A stretch of 5,235 bases of DNA from an uncultured Chlorobiales bacterium (GTDB taxonomy: Bacteria > Bacteroidota > Chlorobiia > Chlorobiales > Chlorobiaceae). The notes under the pieces are model-generated. The model did no database searches and had not been told where the DNA came from. It saw only the letters and a list, made by a program, of their open reading frames with translations. The number at the start of each line of letters is the position of its first letter. Position 1 is the stretch's first letter. Below are positions 1 through 5,235 of the stretch, in pieces. The translations under genes were made by a program, and so were the position numbers. The stretch is from positions 1 to 5,235 of the forward strand of contig CAIUQW010000440.1 in the NCBI GenBank assembly GCA_903901395.1. The letters run 5' to 3'.

Positions 1-18
1 ACTTCACAAGGTTCGCCC

Positions 19-534
19 ATGACTGAACTCTTCCAGTACCCGATGACCTATCCCGGCTGGTGGCTCGACTCCTATTATTACGTCACCTGGACTCTCGCCA
101 TGCTCTTTCTCGCCGGAGGCTGGGCCTTTTTCTACCGATTCGGCAAGTTCAGCTACGGCGTCGATTTCGGCTGTTTCTGGAAAACTACGCTGCTGGTTAT
201 CATGACCACCATCGCGCTTGGAGCGCCGTCCTATTACAACACGAAATTCTTTGCCGAACATGGCAACGACGGCAATTCCGTCGCGCTTTCGCCTGACCGC
301 ATCGAATACCGCAACCGCAACGGCGAAAAGAAGATGTTTCTTCTGAAGGACATCGTTTCGATCTATCAGGAATCGGTCACCTACAATCCGCCGCCGAAAA
401 TCTTCATCGTCGCCAAAAACGCCGGGCTTCGGGATTCGATCAACGTGACCGAGGGGCAGTACGGCCTGCCGAACGCGGACAAGCTGCTCTCGGCGCTGTC
501 GGCAAAAACGGGCTTGCCGGTCAAACGGCCATAA
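19..534 (+). CDS. Small membrane protein, two TM helices plus soluble C-terminal domain (unknown function)
   Basis: I do not recognise this 171-residue protein. The N-terminal half is rich in Trp, Tyr and Phe and holds two likely membrane helices, about residues 20-40 and 53-74, joined by a short loop. The rest, about 85-171, is hydrophilic and alternates short beta-like stretches (VALSPDRIEYR near 88-98, KMFLLKDIVSIY near 105-116, KIFIVAK near 127-133) with a final amphipathic helix (PNADKLLSALSAKTG, 151-165). This pattern recalls bacterial PH-like domains anchored to the membrane, but that is only an impression from the fold pattern. The ATG start has an AAGG at 8-11 with a 7-nt spacer, a good ribosome binding site. 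coaX follows on the same strand after 23 bp, so the two are probably co-transcribed. Only 18 bp lie upstream in the window, so any earlier operon member is unseen. The gene call is firm; the function is open. Confidence 0.85.
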   Translation: MTELFQYPMTYPGWWLDSYYYVTWTLAMLFLAGGWAFFYRFGKFSYGVDFGCFWKTTLLVIMTTIALGAPSYYNTKFFAEHGNDGNSVALSPDRIEYRNRNGEKKMFLLKDIVSIYQESVTYNPPPKIFIVAKNAGLRDSINVTEGQYGLPNADKLLSALSAKTGLPVKRP

Positions 535-557
535 TTTCGTCGCGCTGCGTATTTCCC

Positions 558-1367
558 ATGCAGAATTTTCGGAGCGAATCGCCTGCCGGGCTCGTGCGGC
601 TGGTCGCTGACATCGGCAACACGAACACCACGCTCGCGCTCTTCGTCGGCGACGCTGAACCGCTTGTCGAGTCGGTGCCGAGCGCGATGTTTGCCGACTC
701 CGCCGCGATGTGCGAAGTGCTCGCCGATTTGTCTCGGAAGCACGGAACTCCGCACGCCATCGCCATTTGCAGCGTGGTGCCCGCTGCTGCCGCCGCCGGA
801 GCGGCGCTCCTCGAATCGCTCTTCTCCGTGCCGGTGCTCACCATCGGCAGCCATCTCAAGCTTCCGTTCCAGTTCGATTACGACAATCGCGCCACCTTCG
901 GCGCGGATCGCCTCGCCCTGTGCGCCTGGAGCCGCCATCTCTTTGAGGGAAAAGCGGTTATCGCCGTCGATATTGGCACGGCCATTACCTTCGACGTGCT
1001 CGATGCGTCGGGTGCGTATCGCGGCGGCCTCATCATGCCGGGCCTCGACATGATGTCGGGGGCGCTCCACGCGCGAACCGCGCAACTGCCGCAGGTGCGC
1101 ATCGACAAACCCGCGAGTCTGCTTGGCCGCTCGACGGAGGAGTGCATCAGAAGCGGCATTTTCTGGGGAGCGGTGAAGCAGATCAGCGGCCTCATTGAAG
1201 CCATTCGTGCCGATCTGACGGGTGAGTCCGGCGCATCACCGGTCGAAGTGATCGTCACCGGTGGCAACAGCCGAATCATCGCCTCCGAACTCGGCGCGGT
1301 GGTCAGCATAATCGACAAGTTCGCCGTCCTGCGCGGCAGCGATCTGCTGTTGCGGATGAATTCGTGA
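558..1367 (+). CDS. coaX: Type III pantothenate kinase (CoaX)
   Basis: CoaX phosphorylates pantothenate to 4'-phosphopantothenate, the first step of coenzyme A synthesis, in the cytoplasm. The 269-residue protein shows the family motifs of the ASKHA-fold type III enzymes in order: the phosphate-binding DIGNTNTT at 18-25, GADR at 115-118 (its Asp117 is the likely catalytic base by family knowledge), DIGTAITFD at 138-146 with the two conserved aspartates linked to cation and substrate binding, GG then PG at 156-162, and TGGN at 234-237. All key residues are present, so it should be active. Type III enzymes usually need a monovalent cation and, unlike CoaA, are not inhibited by CoA. Two starts are possible: the ATG at 558, used here, and an in-frame GTG at 594 that would begin MRLVADIGNTN and give 257 residues, closer to usual family length. 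Neither has a convincing Shine-Dalgarno site. It lies 23 bp after the small membrane protein and converges on cysE. Confidence 0.95.
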   Translation: MQNFRSESPAGLVRLVADIGNTNTTLALFVGDAEPLVESVPSAMFADSAAMCEVLADLSRKHGTPHAIAICSVVPAAAAAGAALLESLFSVPVLTIGSHLKLPFQFDYDNRATFGADRLALCAWSRHLFEGKAVIAVDIGTAITFDVLDASGAYRGGLIMPGLDMMSGALHARTAQLPQVRIDKPASLLGRSTEECIRSGIFWGAVKQISGLIEAIRADLTGESGASPVEVIVTGGNSRIIASELGAVVSIIDKFAVLRGSDLLLRMNS

Positions 1368-1413
1368 TCGTAGCCGAGAGTTTGAGGGTTAGGCGAATTT
1401 TTATGCTGCCGGA

Positions 1414-1457
1414 ATCGGACGGATCAGTCTGATCAGTCCGATCTGTCCGATCACGTG
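1414..1457. repeat. Degenerate 9-bp tandem repeat with dyad symmetry between convergent coaX and cysE
   Basis: Four adjacent 9-bp units are visible: GATCAGTCT (1422-1430), GATCAGTCC (1431-1439), GATCTGTCC (1440-1448) and a decayed GATCACGTG (1449-1457). The same bases form a near-perfect dyad: 1416-1427 matches the reverse complement of 1429-1440 with one mismatch around T1428. An alternative 11-bp stem pairs 1414-1424 with 1441-1451, with one G-U pair and a 16-nt loop. The tract is the main feature of the 104-bp gap between two convergent stop codons, so it may help end transcription from both sides. Neither strand has a T-run after the stem, so it is not a standard intrinsic terminator. Short nonamer tracts of this sort in intergenic DNA may be a dispersed simple repeat of the genome, but only one tract is seen here. 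Confidence 0.7.
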
Positions 1458-1471
1458 GGGGCGGTTCGCGC

Positions 1472-2293
1472 TCACGAACACGGGTGCTGCTCGCCTTTTG
1501 GCTTTTTCTTTTCCGGGAAGACGAGGCGCTGATTCATGTCGAGGGACGGGGCAGGCGACTCGGTTCGGCCCACGATGTGCGCTGGCACGCCCGCGACCGT
1601 GTAGTGCGGCGGGACGTCGTCGAGCACCACGCTGCCCGCGCCGACCTTCGCGCCTTCACCGATATGTATGTTGCCGAGAATTTTTGCACCCGCGCCGATC
1701 ATCACCGATTTGCCGACCTTCGGATGGCGGTCGCCCGTCTCCTTGCCGGTGCCGCCAAGCGTCACCTCGTGCAGGAGCGATACGTTGTCTTCCACCACGG
1801 CGGTCTCGCCGATGACGAGGCTCGTGGCGTGGTCGAGCAGGATGCCCTTGCCGATTGTGGCCGCCGGATGAATATCGACCGCAAACGCTTCGGAGATGCG
1901 GTTTTGCAGGAAATAGGCAAGCGACTTGCGGCCATTCTGCCAGAGCCAGTGGGCGAGACGGTAGGACTGGAGCGCCTGGTAGCCCTTGAGAAAGAGCATG
2001 ATTTCGTACAGGTTCACCGCTGCCGGATCGCGCTCCTGCGTGGCCACGAGATCGCACACGGCATCATCGATTGCTTCGGGACTCTGGCGGTAGAAATCCT
2101 CGAAAATCCCCTCCAGAACCGGCGGAGGAAAGTGCTTCGAGCCGAGCTTCACCGAGAGCAGCATCGCCAGCGCCGGAGCGAACGCCTCGTACCGCAGAAT
2201 GTGCTGTTCGAGAAAAAGCGCTATTTCCGGCTCGCGCTCGCATTCGAGACGCGCCTCATCGAGAATCCTGACCCAAATATCCTGTACGCTCAT
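1472..2293 (-). CDS. cysE: Serine O-acetyltransferase (CysE)
   Basis: CysE transfers the acetyl group of acetyl-CoA to L-serine, giving O-acetylserine for cysteine synthesis. From the chosen ATG the protein has 273 residues, the same length as the E. coli enzyme. An all-helical SATase N-terminal domain covers about the first 130 residues (RDPAAVNLYEIMLFLKGYQ and HWLWQNGR are typical). A left-handed beta-helix of hexapeptide repeats follows. Catalytic residues are in place: Asp140 in VDIHP, His155 in LDHATS, and His190 in DRHPK, matching Asp143, His158 and His193 of E. coli. TLGGTGK, the GAGAKILGN coil and AGVPA complete the acetyl-CoA site. The start at 2293 is preferred because AGGA (complement of 2298-2301) sits just before it. 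An in-frame TTG at 2318-2320 would add nine residues but has no such site. Oddly, the C-terminus is a lysine-rich tail ending in Cys-Ser, without the final Ile that docks into CysK in well-studied enzymes. Confidence 0.96.
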   Translation of the reverse strand: MSVQDIWVRILDEARLECEREPEIALFLEQHILRYEAFAPALAMLLSVKLGSKHFPPPVLEGIFEDFYRQSPEAIDDAVCDLVATQERDPAAVNLYEIMLFLKGYQALQSYRLAHWLWQNGRKSLAYFLQNRISEAFAVDIHPAATIGKGILLDHATSLVIGETAVVEDNVSLLHEVTLGGTGKETGDRHPKVGKSVMIGAGAKILGNIHIGEGAKVGAGSVVLDDVPPHYTVAGVPAHIVGRTESPAPSLDMNQRLVFPEKKKPKGEQHPCS

Positions 2294-2344
2294 GACTTCC
2301 TGTTGGATAGCTTGCGGCAACTCACAGCGAGAACTTGCCTTATG

Positions 2345-2373
2345 ATGATATATAGCGCCGTCGGAATCCTAAA
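2345..2373 (-). promoter_or_regulatory. Possible sigma70-type promoter for cysE
   Basis: On the minus strand a TATCAT hexamer (complement of 2345-2350, five of six to consensus) lies 17 bp downstream of TTTAGG (complement of 2368-2373, only three of six). This would start transcription near 2338 and give a leader of about 45 nt before the cysE ATG. The -35 is weak and the placement rests on position and the -10 match alone. Confidence 0.25.
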
Positions 2374-2441
2374 GGTTTCCCGCCATAGAAGGGCGGAAAT
2401 TCCCGATCTGACGATGCCAACCGTCCTCGACGGTCGCTTAA

Positions 2442-2554
2442 TGTACGCAAAACATGATAAACCTCGCGCCTGCCGCGGTACCGAATCCTCACTCGAAAAC
2501 TACACGATGCCTGCCGCCGATAAGCTCCATGTTTTGTAAAAAATTTTGCGTACA
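2442..2554. repeat. Long-spaced inverted repeat upstream of queD
   Basis: TGTACGCAAAA at 2442-2452 has an exact reverse complement, TTTTGCGTACA, at 2544-2554. The left arm runs straight on into CATG (2453-2456). On the right side a matching CATG (2528-2531) is also found, separated from the arm by an extra AT-rich stretch of about 12 bp, so AAAACATG is repeated in inverted form too. The whole unit spans 113 bp. It could be a pair of operator sites for the divergent promoters, or the ends of a very small non-autonomous element. No clean target-site duplication flanks it. Confidence 0.5.
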
Positions 2555-2593
2555 CTTGACATATTTTTCCGTGAACACGACACCCGCGACACC

Positions 2594-3022
2594 ATGCTCA
2601 TCTCCAGGAAAATCGAGATCGACTACGGCCACACCCTTCCGAACAGCTTCACCTTCTGCAATCAGCTGCACGGCCATCGCGGCGTCATTGTAGCAACGGT
2701 CGAAGGACCGGTGATCGACCGCGAGGGCGACGCCGAGCAGGGGATGGTGATGGATTTCAAATTTCTGCGCCAGATCATGGACGAGCACATCCACGACCAG
2801 CTCGACCACGGCTTCGCGGTCTGGAAGGAGGACAAAGAGGATCTCGAATTCATCCTGAAGCGCAACAGTCGCGTGCTTGTGACCGACGAGCCGCCCACCG
2901 CCGAATACCTCGCCAAATGGGCCTTCAACCAGATCAAAAACAAACTCCCCGAAGGCGTGACGCTCAAAAATCTCCGCTGGTACGAGACGCCGAACAATTG
3001 GGCGGACTTCGAAGGGGAGTAA
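2594..3022 (+). CDS. queD: 6-carboxy-5,6,7,8-tetrahydropterin synthase (QueD/PTPS family)
   Basis: This enzyme of the PTPS/QueD family probably converts 7,8-dihydroneopterin triphosphate to 6-carboxytetrahydropterin, the step feeding preQ0 and queuosine. From the ATG at 2594 it has 142 residues. Zinc ligands His13 (DYGHTL), His26 and His28 (LHGH) are present. The catalytic Cys22 lies in a CxxxHGH motif, the spacing described for QueD rather than the wider one of animal PTPS. MVMDF (51-55), Asp71-His72, PTAE (101-104) and Glu131 near the C-terminus complete the active site. Compared with E. coli QueD (about 121 residues) there is an insertion of about 17 residues between Asp-His and PTAE, and the end (YETPNN) recalls animal PTPS. 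A role in biopterin-type pterins, which green sulfur bacteria are known to make, therefore cannot be excluded. An upstream TTG at 2546 is in frame but its 16 extra residues look non-native. The ATG lacks a clear Shine-Dalgarno site. Confidence 0.9.
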   Translation: MLISRKIEIDYGHTLPNSFTFCNQLHGHRGVIVATVEGPVIDREGDAEQGMVMDFKFLRQIMDEHIHDQLDHGFAVWKEDKEDLEFILKRNSRVLVTDEPPTAEYLAKWAFNQIKNKLPEGVTLKNLRWYETPNNWADFEGE

Positions 3023-3338
3023 GATTGCATCAAGGCAGCCCGGCAAGCACACGTATCGCCCGGCCTTTTTCCTGCCGATAATTTCGCACGGCACGCTCTG
3101 GCTGTCACGGTCGAGAGCAAGCACCATTCCCGGGGCGAGGCCATCTTTTGGATAGAGATCGACCAGCCACTCCTGCTCCTTCTTTTCGATACATGAGAAA
3201 ACTGATGATAAGTGGCCGCTGTTGATTGTAGCGGCTGATCTTGCCCTGGAAAAATTCGCCGTATCTCAGTGCCTGGAATTTCATTGCTTCAGGATGATCG
3301 TTGATGTGAATGATTTCGATCCGTGATCGTGATCGCAT
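3023..3338 (-). pseudogene. Frameshifted small minus-strand gene, unknown function
   Basis: Two overlapping minus-strand frames each give protein-like text over part of this region. Frame one, from an ATG at 3338 or 3284, reads IEIIHINDHPEAMKF, then LRYGEFFQGKISRYNQQ, and soon after turns into Arg/Gly/Pro-rich nonsense. Frame two takes over and reads EQEWLVDLYPKDGLAPG, LALDRDSQSVPCEIIGRKK and AGRYVCLPG. Removing one A from the A4 run (complement of 3183-3186) joins them as MYRKKEQEWLVDLYP. The joined product would be about 85-105 residues. Frame two has no stop before it enters queD antisense, so the natural 3' end is lost or overlaps queD; the lower bound is placed at the queD stop. I do not recognise the protein. 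It may be a decayed gene, a sequencing error in a homopolymer, or less likely a programmed shift. The boundaries are approximate. Confidence 0.5.
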
Positions 3339-3538
3339 TCCTGATTCCGTTGAGGGTAAGAACATAGCATTTCGAATAGTGTCGTTTCTGCAAACAATAC
3401 GCCCCCGCGTCGATGCCATCTTTATAGCGACAATCCCGAACATTAGTGGAGATGCGCGGAATAGTCGCGATTCGCTTTTATATTTGAAGCTCTCCGTGGA
3501 GATCGGACAAGGAGTTTCACCAATACACTGTTTTTGTC
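3339..3538. other. Intergenic region upstream of the sensor kinase
   Basis: This 200-bp stretch is visibly richer in A and T than the flanking genes. With the broken gene next to it, it makes a gap of about 500 bp without an intact reading frame. A weak stem pairs 3456-3462 with 3470-3475 (one bulged G) and is followed by TTTTA, but no plus-strand gene ends nearby to need a terminator. AAGGAG at 3509-3514 looks like a ribosome binding site but lies 24 nt before the kinase ATG. No clear promoter was found. Short frames here on either strand look like chance. Confidence 0.5.
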
Positions 3539-5235
3539 ATGTCAACTGAAAACCCGGATTTCGGATTGTTCAGGTACTTCCCCGAACCGGCGTTCGTGAT
3601 GGATCCGGAAGGCGCGATTCTCGACAGCAATGAGGCTTTCGCATCCCGTTTTTCGGCAACAACCCCGGAGATTCGCGGAAGGAACGTCTACGAACTGCTT
3701 GAGTTCATTCACTACGCGCCGGGAATCGCGGCAAGCAGAAAAGCGATGGCGCATGAGGTTTTGCGTACCGGCAGACATATCTTTTTCGACGATGAAAAGG
3801 ATGGAAAACACTGGCGGCACTTCGTCCATCCGGTTCGGACACCCGAAGGCCGGATCAACCGGCTGCTGGTGATCGTTCACGACATCACCAGAGCGAAGGA
3901 GGAGGAGCGCCGGTCGAGAAGGGCGAACGTGGTATTCAAGGCGCTGATGGACGCCACGCCGGGATCGGTCATCATCCTCGACGCAAACGGGCGGATGGCG
4001 GGCTTCAACCACTACACGATGGCGGCTTTCGGAAAGAGCGAACCTGAGCTGTACGAATGCGATCCGTTCGAAATCATTCACCCCGAAGACCGGGATACGA
4101 TCCGCGAAAAGTTCCGGGCCATTCTGGAATTCAATATCGAGGAGGTGGCTGAAGCGAGAATCTTCATGCATTGCGACCCGGGCCAACCGAGGTGGTTTAT
4201 CATTCACGCGCGAAAAACAGAGATCGACGGAGAGGCGTTCGTTGTGACCGTGGGCCTCGACATCGATGAGCGCAAGCAGATGGAGGTGGAGCTGAAACGG
4301 AGCCACGACAGGCTCGATTTCGCGCTCGAAAAGACGCACCTCGGCTGGTGGGAGTTCAACCCCGTGACCGATACGACGATACGGACGCTCGAACATGACC
4401 GCATTTTCGGATACGACGCCCTGCTACCGGTTTGGCACTTCAACCGGTTTCTCGATCATGTCATCGACGATGACCGCTCGATGGTGAAAAGTCTTTGCCT
4501 CGAAGCGCTGGAGCGTCACGGCGATTTCACCTTCGAGTGTCGCATTCGCAGGCAGGATGGAGAAATTCGATGGATATGGGTGGCGGGAGGTTTTCAGTTC
4601 AACACGCGGGTGAACCACTATCTGATGTCGGGAATCGTCCAGGACATCAGCGAGCGCAAACGGCAGGCGGAGCGGCATGAGGCGTTGCAGCTCGAACTCC
4701 AACAGTCGCAGAAAATGGAGGCGATAGGCCAGCTTGCAGGCGGCATCGCGCACGACTTCAACAATGCGCTCACGGCCATTCTGGGCAATGCCGATCTGCT
4801 GGTGAAAAAAGTGCCCCCGGCGTCGCGCTTCATCGAGCACATTGACGACATCCGGAAATCGGCCCTTCGCTCGGCCAACATGACCAGGCAGTTGCTTGCT
4901 TTTGCCCGCAAGGAGATCGTCATGCCACAGGTTTGCGCGCTCGACGAGGAGATCGAACACCTGCTTCCGATGATCGAATCGCTGATAGGCCGCCATATCC
5001 GCTTCCTGTGGCGTCCGGCGAGCGGCGGACGGTGCGTGCACATGGATCCGTCGCAGATCGATCAAATACTGATCAATCTGTGCATCAATGCCCGGGATGC
5101 CATAAACGGCAACTGTAATGGCACGATCATCATCGAAACCTCAGCGGCCACGATCGAGAGCGAAGAGTGCGCCGCCGGTCATACGTGCCAGACGCCGGGC
5201 CATTATCTCCGGATCGCCGTCTGCGATACCGGCTG
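3539..5235 (+). CDS. PAS-PAS-PAS sensor histidine kinase, 3' end cut by window
   Basis: The frame opens at ATG 3539 (a stop at 3485-3487 and no earlier start) and runs off the window after 565 codons. Three PAS domains are visible, at about residues 10-118, 131-250 and 258-375. They end in the typical linkers HDITRAK, LDIDERKQ and QDISERKR; the third, with LGWWEFNP, resembles the PAS_3 class. A helical linker (376-395) leads to the HisKA domain, with phospho-acceptor His405 in GGIAHDFNN (401-409). The HATPase N-box is NLCINARDAI (513-522). The window stops at VCDTG (561-565), the first part of the G1 box, so G2 and anything beyond are unseen. Kinases with this HDFNN motif often carry a C-terminal receiver domain, so it may be a hybrid kinase. 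There is no signal peptide or membrane helix, so it should sense an internal cue such as redox, gas or a bound ligand. No cofactor-binding residue could be assigned. Its partner regulator is not in the window. Confidence 0.93.
   Translation, partial: MSTENPDFGLFRYFPEPAFVMDPEGAILDSNEAFASRFSATTPEIRGRNVYELLEFIHYAPGIAASRKAMAHEVLRTGRHIFFDDEKDGKHWRHFVHPVRTPEGRINRLLVIVHDITRAKEEERRSRRANVVFKALMDATPGSVIILDANGRMAGFNHYTMAAFGKSEPELYECDPFEIIHPEDRDTIREKFRAILEFNIEEVAEARIFMHCDPGQPRWFIIHARKTEIDGEAFVVTVGLDIDERKQMEVELKRSHDRLDFALEKTHLGWWEFNPVTDTTIRTLEHDRIFGYDALLPVWHFNRFLDHVIDDDRSMVKSLCLEALERHGDFTFECRIRRQDGEIRWIWVAGGFQFNTRVNHYLMSGIVQDISERKRQAERHEALQLELQQSQKMEAIGQLAGGIAHDFNNALTAILGNADLLVKKVPPASRFIEHIDDIRKSALRSANMTRQLLAFARKEIVMPQVCALDEEIEHLLPMIESLIGRHIRFLWRPASGGRCVHMDPSQIDQILINLCINARDAINGNCNGTIIIETSAATIESEECAAGHTCQTPGHYLRIAVCDTG

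Larger units (their letters stand above)
2294..2593. other. Divergent intergenic region between cysE and queD
   Basis: This 300-bp stretch lies between divergent cysE and queD and must hold the promoters of both. No convincing gene is present; the reading frames crossing it have no protein-like character. Two small stem-loops are visible. One pairs 2376-2384 with 2392-2399 (TTTCCCGCC with GGCGGAAA, one bulged C). The other pairs ACCGTC at 2420-2425 with GACGGT at 2429-2434 around a 3-nt loop. A perfect TTGACA at 2556-2561 lies upstream of queD, but no good -10 hexamer follows at 16-18 bp, so it is not called as a promoter. I see no known riboswitch pattern, including preQ1, cobalamin and SAM types. 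Confidence 0.6.

Noticed and set aside
381..1085. 234-codon minus-strand frame
   Set aside because: Antisense to the membrane protein and coaX; low-complexity Arg/Glu/Gly/His composition typical of a high-GC shadow frame.
1484..2539. 351-codon plus-strand open frame
   Set aside because: It is antisense to cysE, whose catalytic residues and motifs are intact; its own translation is Arg/His/Leu-rich without domain character.
2340..2555. 71-codon minus-strand frame upstream of cysE, considered as a leader peptide or small gene
   Set aside because: Arg-rich, lacks the cysteine run expected of a cysteine leader, and its start overlaps the inverted repeat arm.
2556..2584. Promoter for queD built on TTGACA at 2556-2561
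   Set aside because: The sequences 16-18 bp downstream do not resemble a -10 hexamer, and transcription would start almost at the ATG.
3030..3070. Possible terminator after queD ending in TTTTT at 3066-3070
   Set aside because: Only a 5-bp AAGGC/GCCTT stem with a long loop supports it, and the T-run is explained as Lys-Lys codons of the frameshifted minus-strand gene.
2489..3127. 212-codon minus-strand frame
   Set aside because: Most of it is antisense to queD. Only its first about 35 residues look real, and those are reported as part of the frameshifted gene.
3456..3480. Stem followed by TTTTA as an intrinsic terminator
   Set aside because: The stem is six pairs with a bulge and no plus-strand gene ends close upstream.
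3310..3549. 79-codon plus-strand frame before the kinase
   Set aside because: It overlaps the frameshifted minus-strand gene and runs past the kinase start in another frame; no motif and no good ribosome site.

Overview
The window looks like a piece of chromosome from a green sulfur bacterium (Chlorobi, Chlorobaculum/Chlorobium type). This is inferred from protein character, the moderately high GC content and the patchy use of Shine-Dalgarno sites. No marker gene proves it, and I could not run a search. Nothing points to a phage, a transposon with a transposase, a CRISPR array or an RNA gene.

Layout. (1) 19-1367, plus strand: a small two-helix membrane protein of unknown function, then 23 bp later a type III pantothenate kinase (coaX). 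These are probably co-transcribed. (2) 1368-1471: a short gap between convergent genes holding a degenerate 9-bp tandem repeat that can fold. (3) 1472-2293, minus strand: serine O-acetyltransferase (cysE). (4) 2294-2593: a divergent intergenic region with small hairpins and an 11-bp inverted repeat whose arms lie 91 bp apart. (5) 2594-3022, plus strand: a QueD/PTPS-family 6-carboxytetrahydropterin synthase. (6) 3023-3538: no intact gene. The minus strand carries what reads as one small protein broken by a single-base frameshift in an A4 run; the rest is AT-richer and featureless. (7) 3539 to the window end, plus strand: a soluble three-PAS sensor histidine kinase. The window cuts it at the start of the ATP-binding G1 box.

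Functionally, three neighbouring genes make small molecules: CoaX (first step from pantothenate to CoA), CysE (O-acetylserine for cysteine, which is also consumed in CoA synthesis) and QueD (pterin/deazapurine). They lie on different strands and do not form one operon, so the CoaX-CysE metabolic link is only suggestive. The kinase is a separate signalling gene whose partner is not visible.

I do not see a clear undescribed system. The most useful leads are the frameshifted minus-strand gene, the nonamer repeat, the long-spaced inverted repeat before queD, and the CysE tail that lacks the usual terminal isoleucine.
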